A DNA stretch of 64,000 nt from Symsagittifera roscoffensis (lineage: Eukaryota > Xenacoelomorpha > Acoela > Convolutidae): positions 74,173,617 to 74,237,616 of the forward strand of contig NC_087063.1 of assembly GCF_963678635.1 (NCBI RefSeq), in the 5' to 3' direction. This document shows, one piece after another, positions 1-10,162 of the stretch (its first letter is position 1; every line of letters begins with the position of its first letter). The notes beneath the pieces were generated by a model. The model saw only the letters and a list, made by a program, of their open reading frames with translations, ran no database searches and had not been told where the DNA came from. Made by a program: the position numbers and the translations under genes.

Positions 1-1180
1 TTTTATGCATTTTTGATCTTAATTATTATCTGAAAATGTAGATATAGGTCTCTGAACTTATGGAAAAAACTGTCTTATTTAGTTGCTGGGCAATGCTATA
101 TTCTTAACAAAATCTTGAAGTCTAGTTTGACAATGCTATTGAAAAGGAGCCTAATTCGCTAGATTTTTTTTAATTTAAATTTATTCATTACAGATCGCGT
201 TTAATATTATCTAATCCGTGTGTCACTTAGACATAAAACACACAATAGAAATTGGTATTTAAGACTGAGCGGCGAAACAATCCGGCTCAGAAAATTTACT
301 ATTTTGAATTGAGGCAGTCTTCGTGTTGTAATTTTTGTATCCCATTTCGAAAAAAAAGACAGATTAATTGTGCTGGGGGTGATTTTTTATTCAGTCAATT
401 TTTGATTGTTTACTAACCGTTTTTGTTGGACAATTTCTGATGCTATTGGGCTGCTATCCGGAGCGCAGATATTTTTTTTCAGAATTTTTTATCTGTGATC
501 AATCTTCGTAAACTTATGGGATTTTGAAAAGGTAGTGCACAACGGAGACGCATTTCCGGATAACTGGAAACTAAATTCCTTACCATTTAGCCTGAAAATT
601 TCAAACCTTTACTGGTAAGTGTTCGGCTGATACTCTACTGTTTGTTATTAGAAATTGCATTGCTTGCTTGCGATAAAATCACGAAAAAATGAGAAAAAAA
701 AACTCAATTTTTCAAGCAAACTAATTGGCGTTAAAGCGAAGTCGGAACACTCCGAGCTTCGCCTTGTTATAAATACAGTATTGTCTCCTTTCTATAAGCG
801 AAACATATCACCTTGTACTTTTTGCAGCTTGTTGGGGATAATTTTCAAAAAATCCTCAAATTGTCTCTAAATTGAAAACTATTCCATAGACGTTAGATGC
901 CAATTGTATTGTTCAGGGCTTTTTCGCAATCACTCTTTTTACGGGATTTTTCACGAAGATACTGTGTATGTTTCGGCTTCAACCTCATGTTTGGCTTGAA
1001 ATTATGTCAGATATTATGTCATGCTTCTGTGATTATTTGGTGCAAATTGTTTTTGCCTTGTCTTCTACAAACATACATGCTACACTAAGAATTCAAATAA
1101 CGCGTTGATAGTTTGAGTAGTAATCATTTTTTTCAGATATTTAAAATATTTACAATCAGATATTTACAATCAGCATTTTT
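1..1180. other. AT-rich sequence with no supported gene
   Basis: I see no convincing gene, RNA or repeat here. Short open frames exist (for example 655-870 on the plus strand, 71 codons), but none has recognisable motifs, splice sites or codon use that sets it apart from chance. Confidence 0.5.
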
Positions 1181-1411
1181 CTACAAGGCGCCGCACATTG
1201 AAACTGAAATAGATGGAAGATTCCGCTCGTTTTTTTGGTGCTTTTCAGCCAAACTTTTTTCCCGGTCGATAGAGTTTTTCAAGTGATTTTTAAAATCACC
1301 ATTGAATATTTTAATAGTATGATCAAAATTCAGCCAGAATCTGTCCACGAGATATTGAGAAGTGCAATAAAAGACAAATGACAACTGATTTTGCACATAC
1401 ATTTGATAACA
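1181..1411 (-). CDS. possible coding exon, unknown protein
   Basis: A minus-strand open stretch of 76 codons ends in a TAG at 1181-1183 and is preceded by a splice-acceptor-like TTTTTCTAG whose last base is 1412. The C-terminal half is charged and soluble (DREKSLAEKHQKNERNL) and looks like real protein rather than translated AT-rich DNA. If the acceptor is used, this is the last exon of a gene whose earlier exons lie at higher coordinates. A second minus-strand frame at 1330-1518 overlaps it and could hold part of an upstream exon. I do not recognise the family. It could also be a transposase relic, because a hAT-like element starts at 1574. Confidence 0.3.
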   Translation of the reverse strand, partial: CYQMYVQNQLSFVFYCTSQYLVDRFWLNFDHTIKIFNGDFKNHLKNSIDREKSLAEKHQKNERNLPSISVSMCGAL

Positions 1412-1573
1412 CTAGAAAAACGGCTTTTCCATGGCTGTTTGGAGCCCATTATGGCCCTGCCATACAGTACTTGTAAGCCGTAACATGAGCAAAGATAATA
1501 CTCGTTAAGTTGATACATAATCCTGGAGATTGATAAAAAACTCCTGGATAGTAATTAGATAGTAGTTTGAACG

Positions 1574-2017
1574 CAGGGGCAGGTTAAATGGCGGCGGGGG
1601 CAGGTTACACACAGTCTTATGAAATATATTTTAGCACTGTTTTATCATAAAATGTTTCAAAAAAATTAAAATAACACTAAACACCTTCTAGAAAGTTCCA
1701 ATGACGCACCTTTCGACATATGTCATAGCCATAACTCGATAAGCAGCTAACGCTGGCCTGCCTTATTGGTAGTCTTCAAAGGTATGAATTTTCAAAATTT
1801 AGCTTGTGTAATTTAATTTGTATATAATGGGCAAAATATGTCCTTCTAGAAAGCGATTATTGTAATTACTGTTTTCTGAAAAAAAAGCTTGCAAAATGCG
1901 GTGTCTCTTTACTGTTTTGGAAGAATTTAGAAAATAGTTTCGGTCGAATGAAAAAAAATCGTCACAAAACCGACAATTTTTCAGAACCCTGTATAGAAAA
2001 TTCTAGATCTGCCCCTG
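1574..2017. mobile_element. hAT-like non-autonomous element (MITE)
   Basis: The left end reads CAGGGGCAGGTT and the right end reads GATCTGCCCCTG, which form short terminal inverted repeats. The flanks TTTGAACG (1566-1573) and CTTGAAAC (2018-2025) match at 5 of 8 positions, consistent with a decayed 8-bp target duplication. A second CAGGTTACAC motif follows the left end at about 1602. There is no coding potential in its roughly 444 bp. CAGGGGC-type ends plus an 8-bp duplication are typical of hAT elements. The element at 5449 has the same kind of ends. Confidence 0.5.
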
Positions 2018-2098
2018 CTTGAAACAGTTAGAAATGTTTGTTTCCACAGTTAAGAATCATTGCATTGGGTTAGCTCTAGAACCATCGCCATTTTCCAA

Positions 2099-5008
2099 TT
2101 ATACATTTGTTTCCAGGGGTTTTTTGTTTCTTTTCTTCACTGGTTTCAGTTTATTGACTAGATTCCTTTGAGAATCAACTTTTATTTTACAGTGGAAGCC
2201 GCAAACGATGAGCAACCCGAATGCCAGAACAATTCCTGTAGTTATAGAAGTTGCCAATTCAAATCTATCCAAGAACTTCTCAACCGCTCTTTTGCACCCT
2301 CTTCTGGTTTTCTTTTCCTGTGCACTCTCTCCGCAGCTGTCTGGAATGATTTCCAGTCGAATTGAGCCAGTTGAGTTTCCCCAATCCTGGTAAGAGGTGA
2401 TCCCACAGCATTTAAAGCATTCTTGGAGCCGGTCCCAGTTGCGAAGTGCCTCGCTGTTTGTTTTTTCTAAACCGCTACTGCCTGTTGAAGTGGTTTGATG
2501 CATTTGATTACGAACACTGCTGGCAAGTAGAAATTTAGAGTCCATTTTAAACTGCACGCGCTCATCGTTTGAGACGTAGAGGAGCCATAAGAGTGCAAAT
2601 GCAACAGTCATCAGAAAATAGTATACGAGTACCTTCAACAGCTTAATGATTAGAACTTCAAGTGCCTTCGGATCCAGCTCAATCACACGAGACTTAAAAA
2701 TAGAGTAGACAGCCAGAAACGTAAGTATCAGACCATAGGCCACTGAACAGGTCATTAGAACCTTAGTGTCGGTGGAATCCAGCATGTCTTGAACAGCTAT
2801 GGATCTGGGAATCCAGGCGAATGCCATAAGGATCACGATAAGACAAACAAACAAGACAGTAAAAACTGGAACGCAGATTCTAAGCAGTCTACGATTAAAT
2901 ATGTCTTCTTCGATTCTCCCAGAGCGGAAGAACCTGTAGCTATTTTCTGTCAAGTGTTGACAGTTCCGCTCCAGTAGATCATACGATTGAGACACTTCGC
3001 CGCCTTGCTCTGTTGTTTGCAAATGAGACTCTTCGCCGCCTTGCTCTGTTGTTTGCGAATGAGACTCTTCGCCGCCTTGCTCTGTTGTTTGCGAATGAGA
3101 CTCTTCGCCGCCTTGCTCTGTTGTTTTCTGCTTCTCGTCTGTCGTGAGAAGCACCCGCTCGAAGTATTCCATGATGTCTACCTTATCATACATGTCCATT
3201 AAGCCCACTTTTTTCACTTGATGTGGCCCACTGCGTCCAAAAAAGTTCCTGGGTCTGGGCTTTCCGAATCTACAGTCGTCCACCATATTGCGTTCTTTGT
3301 TCCTCTGGATGAGGATGTAGCCGTCTTCTCTCTCTACACTCCACCACCAGTTGGTGGTCCGGATCACAAGGTACGAGTGATGCAACAACATCTTGGTCGG
3401 CTGCAGAAATGACACTTTGGACTGCAATGCCACAGACTTGATGATTACTTCCAGCACTTGTTCAAATTGCTTACTTTCTCGACTTCCAACTCCCCCACTA
3501 TTGCCTACTGATATAGGGTTCGATTTATCGCTCTCATCCGCATCCCCTTTTGCTGAGACTGTTGGTTGCTTTGTTCTCTTTGCAGCATTAGCACCGTTCT
3601 TAAGGTAGTCGTTCTCAAGAACTCCCGGCTTGTTCCTGACGAGGTCTTTCAGGAATTTTTCTGCTTCATTAGCCAGCACGCGGTGTTTGACGTGATTGAA
3701 TTCTCCGTTGTCGAAAAAACACAAACTGGGGTTCCCCATTTCGAGTGAAAACTTAGTAGTATAAGCATGAAAGACGAAAATCGCAAAAGCAATAATGGGC
3801 AGAATACATGCAACGCAACCTATAACTGCCATGCCAATCCTCCATTTTTGGATATGATGCTTCACTTTTGTCCGGCAACCAAAACGGCTCTTTATTTCTG
3901 TCTCATTCTTCCCACAACTGGTGGGCACACTTTGGAGGGAGTTGACCTTGCCAGAGGTCCAGTCTTGGTAATCGCGGATTCCACAGCAGTTGAAGCTTTT
4001 CTGCACATCATCCCATTGCTTGCGAGGACTCATGCTGCTTCGTTTGACACTCTTGATGATTCTGCCTCGTGTAGAGGTCACTGAAGTGGTCTGATTCACA
4101 ATCCTGGCCAGATTCAATTTACTCTCCATTTCGTGATTCATTACTTGAGAGTCCATGATGCGCTGATCCCAAATATACATCAAGAATGCAAAGACGACAG
4201 CAGTGTGCACAATCAACATAAAAACAGAGATAGAAAAAGATGTCTGTAGCCGAAACTCGAACTCACGAAGTCGCACAAGGAAGGAAATCAACACATAAAC
4301 CGTAGAGATAATAATCAAAGTCCCGCCGAACGTCAATAGAATGCGAACTTCACCGGCGCCTACGATTGCCAACGCATGCTTGAAATCAGCTCTAATCCAG
4401 ATCGTCAACAGACCGGCAGAGACGAGGAAAATTATCAGCAAAACTACCCAAAATCCAGTGAACCACATTTTCTGTGATGACACTTTGAACATGTCATAAA
4501 CAAAGAAATTGTAGGATCCTTCCGCCAAATTTTCCCATTTTTTCCCAGTGTTCGGATGTTCACTAGCCTTGCTGGAGTCAAAACCTCCACATGGATCAGT
4601 GGAACTGCTAAACAGGTGCTCAAAGTACTGGTCGATGCTAATGCTCCGTTCTCCCATGTCGCTTTTGGATACTCGTTTCTCTCTGCCAACATAATCCAAC
4701 GGATTGCAACACCACGGGCTACTACAACATGTTTGCTCTTCTTCAAAGACATTTGGGCTTCTTCGCACTACAAGTTTCCCCCTGATATTGTGACTAGAGT
4801 CTGGTTTCTCATAATGCAAACGCCACCAACTTCTGGAGGTGTTCACAGTCACAATACACTTCTTACAGCAGTTCCTCCTGATTGTCACATCCAGCACCTC
4901 TTCTGTCTTGCCCCCCGTTTGACATGCCTCCATCAGCTTGTTTCGGTCATCCAGCTCGGATTCATTATCGGGATTCTTTCCATCGACGCCAAGTGTAAAA
5001 TGAGCCAA
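2099..5008 (-). CDS. tandem double tetraspanin with cytosolic head domains
   Basis: Intact 969-residue single-exon frame, membrane protein. Module 1 has TM1 at about 182-204, TM2 223-245, TM3 258-280, a large extracellular loop with CCG at 341-343 followed by YQDW, C365 (PTSC) and C378 (GC), and TM4 391-414. Module 2 repeats this: TM 712-734, 751-773, 787-811, CCG 867-869 with YQDW, C892, C905, TM 918-938. CCG plus the PxSC and GC cysteines is the tetraspanin large-loop signature. Each module is preceded by a related cytosolic region: WW at 61-62 versus WWW at 554-556, then ISIDQYFEHLF versus VDIMEYFERVL, then a conserved SY.FF segment. So the whole unit of roughly 500 residues was duplicated. 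Ordinary tetraspanins are 200-350 residues with short tails, so both the fusion and the heads are unusual. Base composition is far less AT-rich than the surroundings, supporting a real cellular gene. The function of the heads is unknown. Confidence 0.88.
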   Translation of the reverse strand: MAHFTLGVDGKNPDNESELDDRNKLMEACQTGGKTEEVLDVTIRRNCCKKCIVTVNTSRSWWRLHYEKPDSSHNIRGKLVVRRSPNVFEEEQTCCSSPWCCNPLDYVGREKRVSKSDMGERSISIDQYFEHLFSSSTDPCGGFDSSKASEHPNTGKKWENLAEGSYNFFVYDMFKVSSQKMWFTGFWVVLLIIFLVSAGLLTIWIRADFKHALAIVGAGEVRILLTFGGTLIIISTVYVLISFLVRLREFEFRLQTSFSISVFMLIVHTAVVFAFLMYIWDQRIMDSQVMNHEMESKLNLARIVNQTTSVTSTRGRIIKSVKRSSMSPRKQWDDVQKSFNCCGIRDYQDWTSGKVNSLQSVPTSCGKNETEIKSRFGCRTKVKHHIQKWRIGMAVIGCVACILPIIAFAIFVFHAYTTKFSLEMGNPSLCFFDNGEFNHVKHRVLANEAEKFLKDLVRNKPGVLENDYLKNGANAAKRTKQPTVSAKGDADESDKSNPISVGNSGGVGSRESKQFEQVLEVIIKSVALQSKVSFLQPTKMLLHHSYLVIRTTNWWWSVEREDGYILIQRNKERNMVDDCRFGKPRPRNFFGRSGPHQVKKVGLMDMYDKVDIMEYFERVLLTTDEKQKTTEQGGEESHSQTTEQGGEESHSQTTEQGGEESHLQTTEQGGEVSQSYDLLERNCQHLTENSYRFFRSGRIEEDIFNRRLLRICVPVFTVLFVCLIVILMAFAWIPRSIAVQDMLDSTDTKVLMTCSVAYGLILTFLAVYSIFKSRVIELDPKALEVLIIKLLKVLVYYFLMTVAFALLWLLYVSNDERVQFKMDSKFLLASSVRNQMHQTTSTGSSGLEKTNSEALRNWDRLQECFKCCGITSYQDWGNSTGSIRLEIIPDSCGESAQEKKTRRGCKRAVEKFLDRFELATSITTGIVLAFGLLIVCGFHCKIKVDSQRNLVNKLKPVKKRNKKPLETNV
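2989..3126 (-). repeat. 36-bp minisatellite inside the tetraspanin gene
   Basis: Just under four tandem 36-bp units, in frame. On the minus strand they encode a 12-residue unit TTEQGGEESHSQ, at about residues 628-673 in the cytosolic head of module 2. Units differ by one or two bases. Because 36 is a multiple of three, copy-number change would keep the frame open. Module 1 has no equivalent tract. Confidence 0.9.
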
Positions 5009-5141
5009 TTCAGCCTCTTCAACCTAAAAACATAGCGCATGCGGTGTCTTATAAAACTGTAACAATGTTTCAAAGTTTTATTTTCAGCTCTCACTTTGTC
5101 TTTAACCATTGAATTCTCGATCGCTATTTTTCGAAGGCTTG
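5009..5141 (-). promoter_or_regulatory. probable 5' flank of the tetraspanin gene
   Basis: This short gap between the start codon at 5008 and the palindrome must hold the 5' UTR and/or proximal promoter. No clear TATA box is visible. The position is inferred from context only. Confidence 0.3.
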
Positions 5142-5336
5142 AAACATTTGAGAAAAATAAAGTATACACGTTAATAAGGTGATCTTATGTGCGATGGAGT
5201 TTATGATGGATAGGAAAAGCCCATTGGTAAATTTGCAGACATTTACCAATGGGCTTTTCCTAACCATTATAAACTCCATCGCACATAAATTCAGCTTCCT
5301 AACGTGTATACATTATTTTTCTCGAATGTTTCATAT
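5142..5336. repeat. long hairpin-forming palindrome
   Basis: Core arms 5185-5232 and 5241-5288 are reverse complements at 46 of 48 positions around an 8-base spacer (TTGCAGAC). The complementarity continues outward through a short mismatched zone into a second pair of arms that includes GTATACACGTTA (about 5162-5173) and TAACGTGTATAC (about 5299-5310), plus an adjoining GAGAAAAATAA block. The total is about 195 bp, lying 134-328 bp upstream of the tetraspanin start codon. Transcribed either way, it would fold into a nearly perfect stem. It could be a small fold-back MITE, a small-RNA precursor, or a recent inverted duplication. Confidence 0.85.
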
Positions 5337-5448
5337 TTGTTCAAGACAGTTTTGCAAGTCATTTTACCTAGTCAAATGAATCGGATGAAATAAATCCATT
5401 CAAACAGTATCCGAATAAAAACAGTATGATTAGCATTTTGTGTTTGGC

Positions 5449-5868
5449 CAGGGGCGGATTTAGGGGGGGGGGGTGGAGGCGGACGCCACCCCCTCCCTCA
5501 GGGATTCGATCCCCTGCCGACCCAAAGGGTTCCCCCTTTTTACTATTATGAAACATCCATTTTTCGTAACGAACCCTAATAACTTTCTAAGGGCGCCTTT
5601 GGCGCCAATATACACTAATTTTGAGGGGAGAGCGCGCTAAAAAATTGCAATTTTCTGATCCAATTTTTTCAAAAAAGGCCTAAAAACGCCTTTTGTTCCT
5701 TTTTTTCAAAATTTTGCCTGCGGCGCAGAAAATTTGGCCAAAACATGGAGTTTTAGTTATTTGAGAGAACTCAAAAATCATTTGGGTCAAGCTAAGAAAA
5801 AAGTCGACAAAAGTTTCCAATTTTTTTTGAAAATCCGCCCTCTCGAGAAATCTTAGATCCGCGCCTTG
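5449..5868. mobile_element. hAT-like non-autonomous element (MITE)
   Basis: The left end is CAGGGGCGGATTTAGG and the right end is CTTAGATCCGCGCCTTG, an imperfect inverted pair. The flanks GTTTGGC at 5442-5448 and 5869-5875 are identical over 7 bp, a good target-site duplication for an 8-bp hAT type with one changed base. Inside are an 11-G run near 5463, a GGCGCC-rich stretch and a second CCGCCCTCTCGAG motif near the right end. There are no genes. It shares end sequence with the element at 1574-2017. Confidence 0.65.
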
Positions 5869-5875
5869 GTTTGGC

Positions 5876-6355
5876 AATTAAAAGTGTTGTAAATTGAACT
5901 TTCCCCAGACAGCCGTTGTTTATAATTTTAAAATTGAATTAAAATACTTTTTAAGATAAGAATAGATGGCAGCTGCGCAAGTGGCAAGACTACTTCAGCC
6001 ACAATCTCAGTCGTCTAAATGATCAAAAATCTGAAAAAAAAACTACATTAATTTAGAATAGTTAATGAGAGTTTAAAAACGTAGAGATTTCCTCTGTTAT
6101 AGAAATTGTATTGTTCTCTAGTGCTCTGGATTGGCTTTATCATTCTAGAGGAAATTGGCCTGAATAGCAAAAAAAGTTACTACTAGTTTTTGAGTTATGT
6201 CCTAATGTCTAACTCATAGAGTAACTTCAGATAAGGTACACTGTCTGCTCGTCACGCTATCCTATTTTCGGCCGGATAGATTCGTGCAACTTCTTAGTCT
6301 AATACCGATCCTAATCTTACTCTTATTTATGCTAGTCTCAATTAGTCTCAATAGA
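5876..6355. other. no recognised feature
   Basis: Spacer between the hAT-like element and the LTR end of the large retrotransposon. I see no gene, RNA or repeat. Confidence 0.5.
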
Positions 6356-6500
6356 TGTAGAGTATACTGGTTCATTGCGAGTAGGTCTCTTGGAGAGGCA
6401 ACTAAGTTCGAAGTTAAATTCAAATCTCTCTGGTGTTGAAATTACAAGTAATTTCAGCACTTACAAATAAGTGGGTTGTTAGTTAGATGGATCATGATTG
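6356..6500 (-). repeat. 3' LTR terminal segment
   Basis: These ~143 bp match 27,902-28,043 at roughly 95% in the same orientation, and the similarity stops sharply at both ends. Read on the minus strand the segment ends in ...TCTACA, a typical ...CA LTR terminus. The remaining upstream part of this LTR (above 6500) has no partner because the other LTR is truncated, so its full length is not known. Confidence 0.6.
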
Positions 6501-8160
6501 GTTAGTATTAAATAATTTATAGTGATAAAATATTCAATAATAAAATTTAGTTTAGATCTGGTTCCACCCATCCGGGGTTTACAGAGTTTTTAAATCTTTT
6601 ATCTTCTTTCTGTAATTGAAGGATGGATGATGGTATTTGGCGAACATCATTTCTTATTCCGTTCTTGGAGAAGGAAGCTCCAGGAAGCTAGAATCGTCGA
6701 CATGAAGTTGTTAGTTGTCGATCGACGATGACTGTGACCGCCAATGAAATCAATCTGACTTCAATATGGTTTGCTATGATTGTTCGTTCTGCTTCCGCGG
6801 AGAACTGACTGTGTTTCACTCTCGTCTGAGAATGGCGTGAAGATTGAGTTTGGAGGGAATGCCTTGTAACTCGGATCTGTACCTATACTTGAACATCGAG
6901 ATGGTCATTGGTCTGGTTCAATGAAGTCCTTTTCTGCGAAGTCAAGTCGTATTCCAAATTCTTTTAAGTTGTGATTGTGAGCAGCATGTCGGTTGTGTTT
7001 AGCCATTCTATAGGTTGAGTGTTGGGGGGTCATCTAGTTTCTTGATGCTCGTGTTTGTGGTTGTGTATTATCTATGTACTGCATTTTTATGATTTACATT
7101 TTAAAATTTTTTTGTTAATTTAGTGTTTAGTTATGATTTCTATTAGTTGTTTTCGCAAAAGCATCTTGATTTTAGTTCTGTTATTTTTATGAGTTACCCA
7201 CCCTTGAGTACCTCTACTCAAAAATACCGAGTGGTCACAAAGCGTGGCTGTAGCACGGTGGGTAAGGCCGGCCATAGAGCATGCTCAGGACGTCCTCTTC
7301 TGGTGGGTTAGGCCAGGAGTGAGGGTATGATTGCATGCTGGTTTTTTGAGGGTTCCTGTTTTGTGCTAACGTTTTATATTATATTGTTACTGGTTTTTTC
7401 CTTTAATGTTTTGGTTGCGTCCTTTTCTTCAAAAATTAAGTTGTTTTTGGTTTGGGTTTGTCTTGCGATTTTTTGGTGTTTTGTTGTTTCTTTTTTAGAC
7501 TTGTGTATAGTCTTCAAAAGAATGAATTATCCAGTTCTTCAACTGGGATAATTCGGTTTGGGTACCGTGGGTTTTCTTTGCTTTGTCATGCTGTCAGTCT
7601 GCAGTTTATGGTGTTTAGTAAGCTGCGTTGGTTAGCTTAGGTTATTATATAATTCCTTTCCAACCGGGTTAAAAGAAAGTTGGAAACTTGTTATCGCTGG
7701 TTTGAGTTGTTGTTAGTGAAAGTTAAAATTTGAATTCATTATTTCAAACAATTCATCGTGGGCAAGCTGTTCAATTTTGGATAGATTTCTTGTGCGAGTG
7801 AAGCGATTGAAAATGTTAGTACTGCTTACTTCTTGTACAAATTTCCTACTTGATTTTTGAATCTTACTGCTTTGTGGGTGTTGAAATTTTTAATTGATTT
7901 TCATTGTAATGAATTTTACTAAATTGGGGAAAATAATTCATAAATCATTTTACTACTGTAGGTATGAAATTTTACAGCATCATTTAGCGTTGTTGGTTAA
8001 GTAAATTTATAATGGCTAAAGGAGTTTTGTATTTTTTTTTGTTTTTTCTTGTTTGTAGATGATCGTGATGTGAAAACTAAAGAAAATGAAAAAAATTATA
8101 AAGAATGGTTAGTTTTAAATTTGAAATAGTTAGTTTCAAATTATTCATTTCATACTTACC
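6501..8160 (-). other. 3' non-coding part of the retrotransposon, probably including the rest of the 3' LTR
   Basis: No clear protein frame on the minus strand. The composition continues that of the element. A compact GC-richer patch at about 7195-7330 contains short complementary blocks (ACCCACC at about 7197 and GGTGGGT at about 7257) and could be a structured LTR or RNA segment. No polypurine tract or upstream LTR border could be identified. Confidence 0.4.
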
Positions 8161-8164
8161 TAAT

Positions 8165-9832
8165 CATCTGGAAAGAAGCCATGAGGGAAAACGTAGTGAA
8201 TAGCATCAGATGTGGTTAGTAGTTTTGCTAATATGCGGATGATATTTTTAGTTTGAAGCAGTGGCCAAAGCAATTGTAGTGCTTTAATGGTTTTTAGTTC
8301 TTCAGTGCCAAGGGAAAATTCTTGAGGTGTGTTTTAAATTAGGTTGTAAATTTTGTGATTATTTTCAGTATTGTGGATGAGTTCTAAAATGGGTACTTCT
8401 ATAGGTTGAATATATTCATGCGCGACCATAAGTGGTCGGAATTCTTCTTCATTGAAGGTCTTGGCGACGGGACAGAATATATACATTTGCGTGATGGGGT
8501 CATAATTACGGAGGATGCCTTGAAAGTTAGTGTATTTAATACAATATGTGAAATTAAGAAAAAACGGTGATGTGTATTTGGAATTGAAATCTATGGTGGG
8601 TTTGTGGTGATGGTGTGTGTAGGTCAAAATGATTTTGTATGAAACGATAATATGTGTAGGTGTGCGTTTGTTTAGTTCTCAACATGATGTCGTGTGAACA
8701 GTGCAAATCACGTTCTTTTGGTGTAAGGAAGTGATAGGTTAAAGAAAAAGTTTCAAACTTTTCGTAAAATTATTCATATGCTTAGAATTTTTCTGTTAGT
8801 TGTGGGTTTGCAAATTGATCTCCGTCGAAAAATTGGTCGTGGTTAAGTCTGATGATGTTGTGGTCATAATATTCAATTGAATAGTCATCAGCTCGGGGTG
8901 CGTGAATGTTTTTAGTAATTTTTAAAATCGTATGTATGTAAATTGTCGGGGTGTTAGTGCTGTTGTTAGTCTGAATAAGTCGTTCTTATTTTTTTTTCAA
9001 TATCCTCTTTGGCGTTAAGGAGTGGTAAAGTAAGGGGACTTGTTTAATTATAATAGGGTGTCCAATGAAATGTGGGTATTAATACATGTTCGTCTCAATA
9101 AATTCGTGGTTCAGGGTTAGGGTCGGATTGATTTAGAATATATTGGGGAAAGAAAGGTAAGGTTACTTGGAGGTATTTGGCAGTATTGGTATGGGATGGG
9201 TGGTTAACGTATTCACGGGAGATTCCGGGTTTGGATGGGAATGGTTGTTTGGGGATTTTTTCGTTTAAAAGTTCTAAAGCACAGTTAGTACTAATGGATG
9301 ATTCCGTTGATGTGGGTGTACGATTTGGTGGATTTGATGATGTTATTGTTGATGATAATTGATGAATAGTTAGGGTGTGGGGTTGCTGTAGTGTTATAAA
9401 ATTGTTTATTTCATCGGAAGTTTGGGTATTGTCAGGGGAGTTGTTTGTGGAACGTTCAGAGATAAATAGGGAGTAGGTTGGAGTTACTTGGGAAACGTGA
9501 GAAGGAGTAGAGGGGGATATACAGTGGGTGTGAGAGTGGATGGGTTGAAAGGGAGGTTTGGAATAGTTAGAGGGGCTGGTTTAGGAATAAGTTGAAGGGC
9601 ATGGTTCGGAGTCGGCAAATTCATCGGGGGTTTCTAAGTCGGAATTTTCAAATTGTGATGTAGTTTGAAAAACTGTGATATCTGAGTTAGTATCAGAATT
9701 CATGCCTGATGATGTGTTAAATTGAGGTGAATCGGGTGGCGGAAAAGCAAAAAGTGGGATAATGGGGATTGGGTTTTGGAGATTGGCAGGTTGGGAGTTA
9801 GAACGGTGGAGTGATCCAATTTGTCTGCTCAT
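8165..9832 (-). pseudogene. extra retrotransposon gene between env and the 3' LTR
   Basis: Starts with an ATG at 9830-9832. The first 83 codons (to a TAA at 9581-9583) are Ser/Pro/Thr/Asn-rich. The same frame then stays open for roughly 150 more codons before another stop near 9090. After frameshifts, protein-like stretches continue through 8900-8790 and 8627-8334, for example a frame containing FCPVAKTFNEEEFRPLM, down to about 8165. So a protein of roughly 500 residues, with a low-complexity N-terminus and a globular C-terminus, once lay downstream of env. I do not recognise the family. It could be a separate accessory gene or the end of a very long env. Confidence 0.45.
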
Positions 9833-10162
9833 CGTGGGCTGAAAAAATGATTTTTTTGAGATTGAAAAGTGGTGGTATGGGGCTGTTCAATTATTTGTTC
9901 ATATGTATCATCATTTTGGGGATGTTGTGGTACTATATGGTGAATGGGGCTTTGCGTACTACTGGGTCTTAGATTTTTAGGGTTTGTGAGTGCTAGGTTT
10001 CTAAAATTTTGTGATACTAATGATAAAGGATGGTTGTGATGTAAATTCGTTAACTGTGGTGCTGTAAGTGATACATTTGTATTGTTTTGTGATTCGTCGC
10101 ATGTGTTTGGTTTTATTGATAGTTTCGTTTTATATTCTTTTTTTTGTGCATCTAAGAGTGTT

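Noticed and set aside
2168-5035. Plus-strand frames (up to 159 codons) opposite the tetraspanin gene
   Set aside because: Shadow frames of a gene with complete domain structure on the minus strand. The plus-strand products have no motifs.
5496-5530. tRNA B-box-like GGATTCGATCCC suggesting a SINE
   Set aside because: No A-box at the right distance and the motif lies within a hAT-like element with its own ends. It is a short palindrome.
7195-7330. tRNA-like A-box region (TGGCTGTAGCACGG)
   Set aside because: No B-box follows and no cloverleaf can be drawn. It was left as a structured LTR patch.
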